Position numbers and translations under genes: made by a program
The notes under the pieces: model-generated
What the model was told of the DNA's origin: nothing
What the model saw: only the letters and a program-made list of their open reading frames with translations
The model's database searches: none
Shown: one piece after another, positions 8,411 to 17,204 of the stretch
How the letters are laid out: every line of letters begins with the position of its first letter
Position numbering within the stretch: position 1 is the stretch's first letter
NCBI RefSeq assembly: GCF_900096585.1
Contig: NZ_FMYH01000001.1
Span: forward strand, 186,001 to 250,000
Reading direction: 5' to 3'
Source of the DNA: Sanguibacter gelidistatuariae
GTDB lineage: Bacteria; Actinomycetota; Actinomycetes; Actinomycetales; Cellulomonadaceae
Length of the DNA stretch: 64,000 bases

Positions 8411-9754
8411 CTACATTAGCCCCAAGTTTCGGTAAATACTGGGGGACGTCTCCTTGAGAAGCTTCAGCGTCTTTTCAAGGCTCTCTAATCCACCAGATCG
8501 GAGTGCTGCGGCTCGGAGTGCAACTCCGACGGCCAGCAAGTCCGTTTCGCCGGCCGACTTCTTGGTGGAATGCACCCGATCCTCTCCTCCTGCCCGTCGG
8601 TACCGCTCACCCGCATGTATGCAGAGCTCTTGAATGGGTTTTTCGAGCATGGGGCGTATCTCGGGCGGTAGGTTGATCTTCATCTTCGCAACATTGAGCT
8701 GGAACGCGACGTCAAGCTCCGTGGGAAAGTCAATCGAAGCACGCGCAAGTTTGGTGTGCTCATCCAAGCCGCGCAATCCGCTCCAGCCACCGAACTGGAC
8801 GAGGCGATCCACGCGGTAGAAGTATAGGCCTTGCTGTCGATTCCATTTCAGCGGGCCAGAAAGTGCGTCAAATTCTTCGACTGTATCGAATTCATTCTTT
8901 GCAGGCAGCACATACCGCTGGACACGAACGTCGTGAGCAGTTCCATCAACCGTGATACTGAAGACCTGCCCAGGTAGGAGCTGTGTTTGCTCACAGGTGG
9001 ACGCAAACGGATCCCAAGCTTTCAGTTTCTGCCCGTCCACGATTATGTTGACCTTCCCGGCGGCGGCGCTCCCAGAAAGATACCGGTGAAAGACTACTGA
9101 AAGATGCTCTGCGACTTTAGTTGAGGCGTTCTTCAAGCGTCGCTTTCCTACGCCGGAGTTCGCCGTTCGTTCATTTAGCACCCTGTCGAGATTCTCCAGT
9201 ACAACAGTTGTGCCACTGCCCGTAGCACCGAGCTGCGCATCACGTTCGCGGACAACCGCGCTGGCTTGGCCTTCGTGGATCAACCACTCGTCACGCGCCG
9301 CCACGAGATCGAGATCGAGGGTTCTCCGATTGACGGACCCTCGACCTCTCCGATACTTGGAGAGTACGGTGAGCCGACGGCACTGAGAAAAGGAGGCGGT
9401 CTTCAGGCCAAGACCGAATCGACCGAGTTCGCCCGGTTTGTAGTCGCGACGGCTGCCGAAGCGGAGCGCCTCGTGGAGGCCGTTGATCGGCATCCCCTCG
9501 CCGTCATCGCTGACGACGATTGCTGAGTCACGGCCGTGAAACTCGAAATCCACGTGAACCTCACGTGCACCAGCGGCGATCGCGTTGTCGATGAGGTCGG
9601 CGATCGCAGTGGGCGTGTCGTACCCAATGTCGCGCAACGACTCGGTTAACCGTGCAGCTGACGGGGCCACTCGCTCTTCGGTCACTTCCACCATCTCCTT
9701 CGGATCCTCCACCAGGATCTCATACCGACGGCCCTGAACTCGGACACGACTCAA
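8411..9754 (-). CDS. Second GHKL-type ATPase of the island
   Basis: 447 residues with a clear N-terminal Bergerat fold: N-box 'ADLIDNAIAAGA' (Asp56, Asn57), G1 'VVSDDGEGM' (about 80-88) and glycine lid 'GRFGLGLKTASFSQ' (about 111-124). These match the HATPase_c_3/MutL-Hsp90-like class; no histidine-kinase H-box or receiver domain is present. The C-terminal half holds conserved-looking blocks such as 'RQQGLYFYRVDRLVQFGGW' that I know from stand-alone ATP-binding proteins in defence islands. Its 3' end faces the IS element, and it is transcribed divergently from the small gene at 10003. GC content is lower than in the later parts of the window, as in the first operon. Confidence 0.75.
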   Translation of the reverse strand: MSRVRVQGRRYEILVEDPKEMVEVTEERVAPSAARLTESLRDIGYDTPTAIADLIDNAIAAGAREVHVDFEFHGRDSAIVVSDDGEGMPINGLHEALRFGSRRDYKPGELGRFGLGLKTASFSQCRRLTVLSKYRRGRGSVNRRTLDLDLVAARDEWLIHEGQASAVVRERDAQLGATGSGTTVVLENLDRVLNERTANSGVGKRRLKNASTKVAEHLSVVFHRYLSGSAAAGKVNIIVDGQKLKAWDPFASTCEQTQLLPGQVFSITVDGTAHDVRVQRYVLPAKNEFDTVEEFDALSGPLKWNRQQGLYFYRVDRLVQFGGWSGLRGLDEHTKLARASIDFPTELDVAFQLNVAKMKINLPPEIRPMLEKPIQELCIHAGERYRRAGGEDRVHSTKKSAGETDLLAVGVALRAAALRSGGLESLEKTLKLLKETSPSIYRNLGLM

Positions 9755-10002
9755 TCTCTCGGGCTAGCGTAGGCGGCGAGGCTGACATCTTGATAACGAC
9801 GGCGACACAGCACGGCTCGGCCGTCGTCGTCGCGGCGCTGATCCGACGCTGCGTTGACGAAAGATCGCGGGCTGCCGAACTTGATTCCTGTCACGCTGCG
9901 CACTCGCCCGTCGAGTATCCCCCAACACGGGGCCCTGTCCAGATTCCTCCAGATGGCGAGTCGCCCCTGTAGGGCCTTCGGCGAGCTGGCAAGCTTCGGG
10001 GT
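9755..10002. promoter_or_regulatory. Divergent promoter region of the second ATPase / small nuclease-like gene
   Basis: This 248-base gap separates two divergent genes and must hold both promoters if they are transcribed separately. I see no clear palindrome and no convincing -35/-10 pair. Confidence 0.3.
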
Positions 10003-10473
10003 ATGCACACTTGGATCCGACCCGCGCTTGCCGACCCGCCACCGCCCAACACGGTCGGCAGTCTTGTCACTCAACTTGTCCGATCCGCGCCGTATCTTCG
10101 CGGGACCGAGTCTCCGGAGGGCGGTCTCCTCCGGTCGCGACTCGTCACGGCACTACAGGACTGCCTTTCTCCTCCTGACGATCTGTCAGTGTTCTCGGGC
10201 AGCTCGTTCAGCTCGAACGAGCTGGATCTCGAGTCCCGCACAATGAGGTTGGTGGTGAGTGTGCAGGCTGGGCGTGCTCTGGCCAACAACGGTTCCTTGA
10301 CCGCTACCTTGGCGGCGGCGGCATGCGACTCTGCTGACTGGCTGGTCATGTTGGTCCCCGCCCACTACAAAGGGGGCACCGTGTCTCAGAAGGTCCATCA
10401 GCAGATCTCATCGCTCTACCAGTCATCAGGCATCCACCTTGATCTAGTTGGTGTCTGCTTGGTGCCTTACTGA
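10003..10473 (+). CDS. Small hypothetical protein, possibly restriction-endonuclease-like
   Basis: 156 residues. The middle ('LVVSVQAGRALANNGSLTA', followed by 'DWLVMLVPAHYKGG') resembles the core of small restriction enzymes: a strand with an acidic or Gln residue and a following helix with a strand ending in 'VP'. A preceding 'ELDLESRTMRL' could supply the metal-binding acid. No textbook PD...(D/E)XK is present, so the nuclease call is an inference. It is divergent from the GHKL ATPase, and the two may form one functional module. The ATG at 10003 was chosen as the only good start. Confidence 0.5.
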   Translation: MHTWIRPALADPPPPNTVGSLVTQLVRSAPYLRGTESPEGGLLRSRLVTALQDCLSPPDDLSVFSGSSFSSNELDLESRTMRLVVSVQAGRALANNGSLTATLAAAACDSADWLVMLVPAHYKGGTVSQKVHQQISSLYQSSGIHLDLVGVCLVPY

Positions 10474-10549
10474 ACTCCCTGCCCTGGGTCGGTAATTGGA
10501 GCGCCTAGCCACTCACCCCGCCCTTCCCCGCCAGCGGGGACTCGAGCTG

Positions 10550-10921
10550 CCCCTACCGCCCCTCCAAGTGCGATGACCGCCGCGCCGCCAAGTACGGCGC
10601 CGTTGCGCTCTCCCCCACCCGAGCAACCTCTTCCGGCGTCCCCGTAGCCACCACGCGGCTCCCTGGTCCGCGCTGACGATCGTGTCGAAGTCGGCGGGGC
10701 GCAGCCCTGCGGTGGGCTCGTCGAGCAGGTACAGCGCGTGCCCGCGGCGGGCACGCTGCAGTTCGGTTGCCGGCATGATCCGCTGGGCCTCGTCGACGGA
10801 CAGGGTGAGCACGTCGGCGATGGTCTTGCCGCGGTACGTGACCTCGAGGGTTTCGGCGTTGTAGCGGGCTCCGTGGCAGGTGGGGCACGGTGCATTCGTG
10901 CCGGGCAGGAAGAGCAGCTCC
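10550..10921 (-). pseudogene. Gutted 3' copy of the uvrA-like gene
   Basis: About 372 bases align in the same order and orientation to the last ~590 bases of the uvrA-like gene (about 12081-12671), but with internal blocks missing. In translation 'VLTLSVDEA' joins directly to '[20 protein letters not shown]', and 'AGLRPAD' joins to 'FDTIVSAD'; both joins keep the frame. A later deletion shifts frame. The copy keeps the 3' terminal bases, including 'CCCCTACCGCCCCTCC'. It lies downstream of the Fic gene, so the Fic gene is bracketed by direct uvrA copies. Confidence 0.85.
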
Positions 10922-10953
10922 GGTCGCGCCCGCGAGCTGACGGAGCGACCGGC

Positions 10954-12030
10954 CTACGCGTACAGCACCCCCCGGAACCCCGGATACGGCTCCACCAGCT
11001 CGTCGCTCCCTCGCCGCACTGCGACGATCTCGTCCAGCCCCTCGCCCGCCACGTAGTACCTGCCCTTCGTCTCCCCCACCGCCCGCAGCAGCCCGGCGTC
11101 GGCCAAACGTTTGAAGTCCCGAGTTGCCGAGCGCTCGTCGATCTCGGCCGTGCGCACGTACGTCGATCGCCGCACGCGGAACCCGACCACGGCGGAGAAC
11201 AGCAGGTCCAGGGTCCGCTCGGGAAGCTTGTGGAGGCGAGCTACGTCGTCGAGCATCTCCCAGACGACGGCCGCACGCGCCATGCGGATCTGGACGGTCT
11301 GCGCCTGGAAGTGGTGAGCTCGCAGGCAGAACTTGAGCCAGAGATGGGCGTCCTGCTCCGGGCTCCACACCCCCGCGCTCGTGCGCGCCAGCACCTGGTA
11401 GTAGTCGTCGGTGTTGCGCCCGAGCCACTCCTCGATGCTCGACAGCTCGGGTGCGCTGAGCCCAGCACGGGTGAGCACCAGGGTGTGCAGCGCGCGGGCC
11501 ATCCGGCCGTTGCCGTCGCGGAAGGGATGGATCATCACGAGGTTGAGGTGAGCCATCGCGGCCTGGACGAACGGGTCCTCTCCGGACCGGATCGCGAGCA
11601 CGGAGACGAGCTCGTCGACCATTCCAGGAACTTCCGAAGCCGCCGGCCCCTCGTAGACGTTGCGGTTGAGCTTGTCGTCGTGGACAAAGATCTCACCGCG
11701 TCGGTACTGACCCGGGCTCTTGTCGAGGGCATGGGAGCCCAGCATGAAGTGCATGCTGCGCAGCACCGAGGAGTCCAGGGTGAAGTACTCGTCGGCCGCG
11801 GTGGCCAGGACAAAACCGAGTGCCTGGCGGTAGCCCCTGATCTCGGCGAAGGTTCGCTCGTCCGCGCTGATCGGCTCCTCGCCGTCGATCGCGGCGTCGG
11901 CCTCGTCGAGCTCGACGTCGTAGCCCTCGATGCTGTTGGATCCGCGGATGGCACGGGCGACCGCGGTGCGGCGGAGGCGGCTGACCCGGCGCCTGGGCGT
12001 GCGGAGGTAGTCGGACAACGTGGTCCGCAT
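10954..12030 (-). CDS. Fic-domain protein (predicted AMP transferase) with N-terminal inhibitory motif
   Basis: 358 residues. The catalytic Fic motif 'HPFRDGNGRMAR' is complete (His for catalysis, GNGR for phosphate binding). An N-terminal helix carries 'SNSIEGY', which fits the (S/T)xxxE(G/N) inhibitory motif, so this is a class II Fic enzyme held inactive by its own helix. The C-terminus has a winged-helix-like segment ('ATRDFKRLADAGLLRAVG') as in Fic/DOC-HTH proteins. Fic enzymes usually transfer AMP to a target protein; the target here is unknown. The gene sits between the uvrA-like gene and its gutted copy, which suggests it arrived with a partial uvrA segment. Confidence 0.85.
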   Translation of the reverse strand: MRTTLSDYLRTPRRRVSRLRRTAVARAIRGSNSIEGYDVELDEADAAIDGEEPISADERTFAEIRGYRQALGFVLATAADEYFTLDSSVLRSMHFMLGSHALDKSPGQYRRGEIFVHDDKLNRNVYEGPAASEVPGMVDELVSVLAIRSGEDPFVQAAMAHLNLVMIHPFRDGNGRMARALHTLVLTRAGLSAPELSSIEEWLGRNTDDYYQVLARTSAGVWSPEQDAHLWLKFCLRAHHFQAQTVQIRMARAAVVWEMLDDVARLHKLPERTLDLLFSAVVGFRVRRSTYVRTAEIDERSATRDFKRLADAGLLRAVGETKGRYYVAGEGLDEIVAVRRGSDELVEPYPGFRGVLYA

Positions 12031-12055
12031 GGCTTCAAGCCACCGGTGACGCGAC

Positions 12056-12090
12056 CCGCCCCTACCGCCCCTACCGCCCCTACCGCCCCT
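12056..12090. repeat. Tandem 9-bp repeat (CCTACCGCC) at the 3' end of the uvrA-like gene
   Basis: At least three perfect copies (12061-12087) with partial copies on each side run across the stop codon of the uvrA-like gene. On the coding strand each unit reads CGG-TAG-GGG, so every repeat brings another stop codon. A single unit is kept at the end of the gutted uvrA copy (10550). Confidence 0.7.
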
Positions 12091-14560
12091 CCGAGTGCGA
12101 CACTAGCCGCGCCGCCAGATACGGCGCTGTAACACTCCCCTCCACCCGAGCCACCTCCTCAGGCGTCCCCGTAGCCACCACTTGCCCCCCGTGGTCCCCA
12201 CCCCCAGGCCCCAGATCGATCACCCAGTCCGCGCTCACGATCGTGTCGAGATCGTGCTCCACCAGCACCACGGTGTTCCCGGCGTCCACCAACCGGTGCA
12301 GCTGGCGCAGCAACAGCGCGATATCAGCCGGGTGCAACCCCGCCGTCGGCTCGTCGAGCAGGTACAGCGCGTGCCCGCGGCGGGCGCGCTGCAGCTCGGT
12401 GGCCAGCTTGATCCGCTGGGCCTCCCCGCCGCTGAGCTCGGTAGCGGGCTGGCCCAGGCGCAGGTAGCCCAGCCCCACCTCGCGCAGCGTCGTCAGGCTG
12501 CGCGCGGCGGCCGGCAGGTCCGCCAGGAAGTCGGCAGCCTCGTCGACGGAGAGTCCGAGCACCTCGGCGATGGTCTTGCCGCGGTAGACGATCTCCAGCG
12601 TCTCGGCGTTGTAGCGCGCTCCGTGGCAGGTGGGGCACGGTGCGTACGTGCCGGGCAGGAAGAGCAGCTCGACCGAGACGGAGCCCTCCCCCTGGCAGGT
12701 CTCGCAGCGTCCTTCGGCGACGTTGAAGGAGAAACGCCCGGCTCCGTAGCCCCGTTCGCGGGCCTCGGGGGTCGCGGCGTAGAGCTTGCGCACCGCGTCG
12801 AAGAGGCCCGTGTAGGTCGCCAGGTTGGAACGCGGCGTGCGGCCGATCGGGCGCTGGTCGACGCGCACCAGCCGGTCGAAGGCCTCCAGCCCGGTCGCGT
12901 CGTCGACGTCGATCTCGAGCTCGCTATCCTCCGCGTCGTCGGGCGCTTGGCCGAGGTGGCGGCGCACCAGCTCGGCGAGCACCTGGGTGACCAGCGTCGA
13001 CTTGCCCGACCCGGACACCCCGGTCACCGCCGTCAGCACGCCCAGCGGCACCTCGACCGAGACCCCGGAGAGGTTGTGCCGGCTGATCCCGTGCAGGTGC
13101 AGCCACCCGTGGGGTGTGCGCTGGGGTCGCTCGAGCGGTTCCGCGCGGCCGAAGAGGTACTTCCCGGTGACCGACGCCTCGACGTGCTCAAGACCGGCGA
13201 TCGGCCCGGAGTAGAGCACCTGTCCCCCGTGCTCGCCGGCTCCGGGGCCGATGTCGACGACCCAGTCCGCGCGACGCACGATGTCCAGGTCATGCTCGAC
13301 GACGAACAGCGAGTTGCCCGCGCCCTTGAGCACGTCGAGCACGTCGAGAAGCGGCTTGGCGTCGGCCGGGTGCAGCCCCGCCGAGGGCTCGTCGAGCACG
13401 TACACGACCCCGAAGAGCCCCGAGCGCAGCTGGGTGGCGATGCGCAGGCGCTGGGCCTCCCCGGGCGAGAGGGTCGTGGAGGTGCGCCCCAACGAGAGGT
13501 ACCCCAGCCCCAGGTCGAGCAGCACCTGGATCCGCTCCACGAGGTCGGTGCACAGGCGCACCGCCACCTCGGTCGCCTCGCCGGAATCGGCCGACGACGT
13601 CGCCGCACCCACCTCGGTGAGCTCGGCTACCGGACGGAGCAGAGCCCGCAGCTCCACGAACGACAACGCGTTGGTCTCGGCGATGCTCAGGCCCCGAAAG
13701 GTGACCGTCAGGGAGTCCGCCCGCAGTCCGGTGCCGTGGCAGAGCGAGCACGCGGCGCTGCGGACGAAGCGCATCGCCTTGTCTCGCATCATCTGGCTCT
13801 TGGAGGTGGCCAGGACGTGGTGGACGTGCGCGCGGGCGCTCCAGAACAGCCCGTAGTACCCATGGTCGATGCGGTCCCGCTCGGGCTTGATGAGCACCTT
13901 GGGCTGCTCGTCGGTGAACAGCAGCCACTCGCGGTCCTTCGCCGTCAGCGAGCGCCACGGAGCATCGACGTCGATCCCCAGCCCGGCCACGATGCTGCGC
14001 AGGTTGGCTCCCTGCCACGCCCCCGGCCACGCGGCGATCGCGCCCTCGCGGATGCTCAGCGACGTGTCCGGCACCAGGAGCTCCTCGCTGACGTCGTGCT
14101 CCTCGCCCAGCCCTTGGCAGCGCGGGCAGGCGCCGGCCGCGGTGTTCGGGGAGAACGCCTCCGCCCCCAGGCGCGACGCACCGGCCGGGTAGGTCCCGGC
14201 GCGCGAGTAGAGCATCCGCACGAGGTTGGACAGGGTGGTCAGCGTGCCCACGCTCGAGCGGGAGGTCGGGGCGCCACGTCGCTGCTGCAGCGCCACGGCG
14301 GGCGGCAGCCCGGTGATCTCCTGCACGTGGGGAGCGCCCACCTGCTGCAGCAGCCGACGGGCGTATGGAGCCACCGACTCGAAGTAGCGACGCTGTGCCT
14401 CGGCGTAGAGCGTCCCGAAGGCCAGTGAGGACTTGCCGGAGCCGGAGACGCCGGTGAAGGCGACCATCGCGTCCCGTGGCAGGTCGACGTCGATGTTCTT
14501 GAGGTTGTGCTCGCTGGCTCCGCGGACATGGACGAAGGAGTCGTTCGGATCGTGGGGCAC
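12080..14560 (-). CDS. Short UvrA-like ABC ATPase (UvrA2/DrrC class)
   Basis: About 826 residues from the GTG at 14560 (giving '[20 protein letters not shown]'), versus about 950 in canonical UvrA. The N-terminal Walker A is '[19 protein letters not shown]' and the second is '[17 protein letters not shown]'. Both signature/Walker B regions are present ('[15 protein letters not shown] ... [12 protein letters not shown]' and '[15 protein letters not shown] ... [12 protein letters not shown]'). Zinc-finger cysteines are seen in 'CPRCQGLG', 'CSLCHGTG', 'CETCQGEG' and 'CPTCHGA'. The shorter length and sequence fit the paralogous UvrA group linked to DNA damage or drug resistance rather than the housekeeping excinuclease subunit; the UvrB-binding region seems reduced. 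An upstream in-frame ATG (14665) would add 35 unlikely residues. Confidence 0.85.
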   Translation of the reverse strand: MPHDPNDSFVHVRGASEHNLKNIDVDLPRDAMVAFTGVSGSGKSSLAFGTLYAEAQRRYFESVAPYARRLLQQVGAPHVQEITGLPPAVALQQRRGAPTSRSSVGTLTTLSNLVRMLYSRAGTYPAGASRLGAEAFSPNTAAGACPRCQGLGEEHDVSEELLVPDTSLSIREGAIAAWPGAWQGANLRSIVAGLGIDVDAPWRSLTAKDREWLLFTDEQPKVLIKPERDRIDHGYYGLFWSARAHVHHVLATSKSQMMRDKAMRFVRSAACSLCHGTGLRADSLTVTFRGLSIAETNALSFVELRALLRPVAELTEVGAATSSADSGEATEVAVRLCTDLVERIQVLLDLGLGYLSLGRTSTTLSPGEAQRLRIATQLRSGLFGVVYVLDEPSAGLHPADAKPLLDVLDVLKGAGNSLFVVEHDLDIVRRADWVVDIGPGAGEHGGQVLYSGPIAGLEHVEASVTGKYLFGRAEPLERPQRTPHGWLHLHGISRHNLSGVSVEVPLGVLTAVTGVSGSGKSTLVTQVLAELVRRHLGQAPDDAEDSELEIDVDDATGLEAFDRLVRVDQRPIGRTPRSNLATYTGLFDAVRKLYAATPEARERGYGAGRFSFNVAEGRCETCQGEGSVSVELLFLPGTYAPCPTCHGARYNAETLEIVYRGKTIAEVLGLSVDEAADFLADLPAAARSLTTLREVGLGYLRLGQPATELSGGEAQRIKLATELQRARRGHALYLLDEPTAGLHPADIALLLRQLHRLVDAGNTVVLVEHDLDTIVSADWVIDLGPGGGDHGGQVVATGTPEEVARVEGSVTAPYLAARLVSHSEGR

Positions 14561-14692
14561 GCATTCCAACCTAGGCGCCGGTCGTCGGCTCCGCACCGCG
14601 ACGAGCACGTGAGCGCACCTGCTCCCAGACCCGCCCTGAGCCCGATCACGGCTCGACAAGCGCACCCTAAAACCTCCCGGCCCCCTTTCCCC

Positions 14693-14830
14693 ATGACCAC
14701 CCCCTAGCCCGCCCTCTCCCGCAGCATCAGCGGCCGTCTGCAGGTGCTCGCCGAGACCGTCGTGCTGCTCACCCGGTCCTCGTCCGCCGCGGGCAAGCCC
14801 GTCGATCCCGCGGACGGCACCACGGCGTGA
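14693..14830 (+). pseudogene. In-frame gutted copy of the APC permease gene
   Basis: 46 codons aligning to three separate parts of the permease gene at 17205-18524: the start (ATG to 'LSRSISGR'), an internal piece ('LQVLAETVVLL') and the 3' end ('TRSSS..AGK' to the stop). Both joins are in frame. Codon 5 has changed from CAG to TAG, so the product would stop at once. It lies downstream of the catalase gene in the same orientation as the intact permease, so the catalase is flanked by direct permease copies. Confidence 0.85.
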
Positions 14831-14890
14831 CGCCCTAGGGGAGCGGGTGCACCGGAGCGTGCTGAGACACGCACCGGTGCGCCCGCGACC

Positions 14891-17038
14891 TCACCAGGCC
14901 TGGGTGCCCGCCGCGTCCAGCGCGGCCAGCCGCTCCCACGCCCGGTGCAGGCCCACGGCCCGCACCAACCCCTGCGTGAGGTCGGGGGTGAGCTCGGTGT
15001 CGGTGAGCACCCCCTCGGCGGAGGTATCGATCCCGTACGCGTCCAGCACCTCGACCCCGTCACCCCACGCGACGATCGCCTTCCCGTGCCGGAACGCCTC
15101 CTCGAGGATGCTCCGGGTGCGGGGGTGAGCAGCCAGCGGGGACGCGGCGAGCCCGTCCGCCAGCACGACCGCGTCAAACTCGATCGAGCGCGCGGTGACT
15201 GGGGTGCGTTCGACCGGCTGCACGCCCAGCGTCCCCAGGTGCGAGGCGATGACCTTGAGGTCCGCCTGCTCGGCCTTGAGCGCTGTGCGCAGCACGGACA
15301 GCTCCTCCTCGTCGGACCCGTCGTCGGCAAAGACCCCGATCACCCGGCCGATGATCGGCCCGGGATCGTCCTTGACCTCGGAGATCGCAGCCGTGCGGGT
15401 CACGCCGTCCGCGTCGCCCGCGCCGAGGCCCTCCCCGGCGCCGGGTGAGGCGTCGCCGGATTCGCCGTCGGGCACGGGGACGCCGAGGCCGGCGGCGACC
15501 CGCGCGCAGAGGTCGGCGTCGATCTTGGCGAGCGCGCGGAGCTGGTGGTCGCGCACCGACTGCTCGTAGCACTTGCCCAGCTCGAAGACGTACGCGGCCG
15601 CGGTGTGTGCCTGCTCGATGGGGCTCAGGGAGTTCCAGAACATCCGCGGCTGGGTGAAGTGGTCACCGAAGCTCAGCGGGTTCTCCCTCACCTTGTCCCC
15701 GGCGACCGGCTTCGGCAGGGTGACGAACACCCCGGGCGCAGCGGGTGACGCCGTCGGGAGACCGCCGGCCAGGGTGTTGGGCAGGTAGGTGCCCAGGCCC
15801 TCGTGGATCGCCGTCTGGTGCATGCCGTCGCGGAGCATGTCGTTGACGGGGGCGTGTGTGCGGTTGATCGGGAGCTGGGCGAAGTTCGGCCCGCCGAGCC
15901 GGGTGATCTGGGTGTCGAGGTAGGAGAAGAGCCGGCCCTGCAGCAGCGGGTCGTTGGTCACCTGGATGCCGGGCACGAGGTGGCCGGGGTGGAAGGCGAC
16001 TTGCTCGGTCTCGGCGAAGTAGTTGGTCGGGTTGGCGTTGAGGACCAGGCGCCCGACCTTCTGCACCGGGCACAGCTCCTCGGGGACGAGCTTGGTCGGG
16101 TCGAGCAGGTCGATGCCCATGAACATCTCATCCTCGGAGTCGGGCATGACCTGCAGGCCCAGCTCCCACTCGGGGAACGCACCGTGTTCGATCGCGTCGG
16201 CGAGGTCGCGGCGGTGGAAGTCCGGGTCGGCGCCCTGCGCGAGCTGGGCTTCCTCCCACACCATCGAGTGCACCCCGGCCACCGGCTTCCAGTGGATCTT
16301 CACCAGCGACGTCTTCCCCTCGGCGTTCTCCATCCGGAAGGTGTGCACCCCGAAGCCTTCCACCGTCCGGTACGACGCCGGGATCCCGCGCCCGGACATG
16401 AACCAGATGGTCGTGTGCTGGGTCTCGGTGTGGCGGGAGGCGAAGTCCCAGAACGTGTCGTGGGCGCTCTGCGCCTGCGGGATCTCCCGGTCCGGGTGGG
16501 GCTTGACCGCGTGGATGAGGTCGGGGAACTTGATGGCGTCCTGGATGAAGAAGACCGGGATGACGTTGGCGACGAGGTCGTAGGTGCCCTCCTCGGTGTA
16601 GAACTTCGTCGAGAAGCCCCGCACGTCACGCACGGTGTCCGCCGAGCCGCGGGAGCCGACGACTGTGGAGAACCGCGTGAACACCTCCGTCTCCTGGCCC
16701 TCGGTCGCCAGGAAGCCGGCCTTGGTGATGGCGGAGGCGTTGCCGTAAGCGGTGAACACCCCGTGCGCCGCCGCGCCCCTCGCGTGCACCACCCGCTCGG
16801 GGATGCGCTCGTGGTCGAAGTGCGTGATCTTCTCCCGCAGGTGGTGGTCCTCGAGCAAGACCGGCCCGCGCGGGCCCGCCTTGAGGGAGTGGTCGGTGTC
16901 GTCGACGCGCAGGCCCTGCGCGGTAGTCAGCCGGTCACCCTGCTGGGACCTCGGATCGGGCGAGGTCTGGGCTGGCGGGGCGCCCGTCGGGCTCACGTCG
17001 GTGGGTGGGGTCTGGTCAGGTTCGCGGCGTGCACTCAT
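14891..17038 (-). CDS. katE: Large-subunit (clade II, HPII-type) catalase
   Basis: 715 residues, the long form of monofunctional haem catalase. It converts hydrogen peroxide to water and oxygen in the cytoplasm. The distal His region is '[12 protein letters not shown]', followed by '[19 protein letters not shown]'; the proximal haem Tyr is in '[15 protein letters not shown]'. After the core, a linker rich in Gly/Asp (about 525-560) leads to a C-terminal flavodoxin/DJ-1-like domain ('[16 protein letters not shown]', 'AVVLADGL', 'AIVAWGDG') typical of HPII enzymes. It is divergent from the APC permease, with 166 bases between them. The N-terminal ~50 residues are Pro/Thr-rich and likely disordered. 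Confidence 0.95.
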   Translation of the reverse strand: MSARREPDQTPPTDVSPTGAPPAQTSPDPRSQQGDRLTTAQGLRVDDTDHSLKAGPRGPVLLEDHHLREKITHFDHERIPERVVHARGAAAHGVFTAYGNASAITKAGFLATEGQETEVFTRFSTVVGSRGSADTVRDVRGFSTKFYTEEGTYDLVANVIPVFFIQDAIKFPDLIHAVKPHPDREIPQAQSAHDTFWDFASRHTETQHTTIWFMSGRGIPASYRTVEGFGVHTFRMENAEGKTSLVKIHWKPVAGVHSMVWEEAQLAQGADPDFHRRDLADAIEHGAFPEWELGLQVMPDSEDEMFMGIDLLDPTKLVPEELCPVQKVGRLVLNANPTNYFAETEQVAFHPGHLVPGIQVTNDPLLQGRLFSYLDTQITRLGGPNFAQLPINRTHAPVNDMLRDGMHQTAIHEGLGTYLPNTLAGGLPTASPAAPGVFVTLPKPVAGDKVRENPLSFGDHFTQPRMFWNSLSPIEQAHTAAAYVFELGKCYEQSVRDHQLRALAKIDADLCARVAAGLGVPVPDGESGDASPGAGEGLGAGDADGVTRTAAISEVKDDPGPIIGRVIGVFADDGSDEEELSVLRTALKAEQADLKVIASHLGTLGVQPVERTPVTARSIEFDAVVLADGLAASPLAAHPRTRSILEEAFRHGKAIVAWGDGVEVLDAYGIDTSAEGVLTDTELTPDLTQGLVRAVGLHRAWERLAALDAAGTQAW

Positions 17039-17204
17039 GGCATCGTCCTACTCGTCGTCGAGGGTTCTGATTCCTCCACGGTAGGCACCACGGATGAACC
17101 CGTGCGACCCGAGACGACCGGCCCGTCCGGGGGGACGACGGGCACCGTCCGCTGACCTGGCCCTCCACCAAGCAGGAGGCCGAAGGTGCTGGCAACCTGT
17201 CCAC

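Noticed and set aside
12182-14428. Very long open frame on the plus strand opposite the uvrA-like gene
   Set aside because: It is the high-GC antisense shadow of a gene with intact ABC ATPase motifs; its translation is low-complexity Arg/Val/Gly-rich with no family pattern or ribosome-binding site.
14704-15330. Separate gene downstream of the catalase C-terminus
   Set aside because: The frame overlaps the catalase DJ-1-like domain out of frame and has Ser/Pro/Arg-rich composition only.
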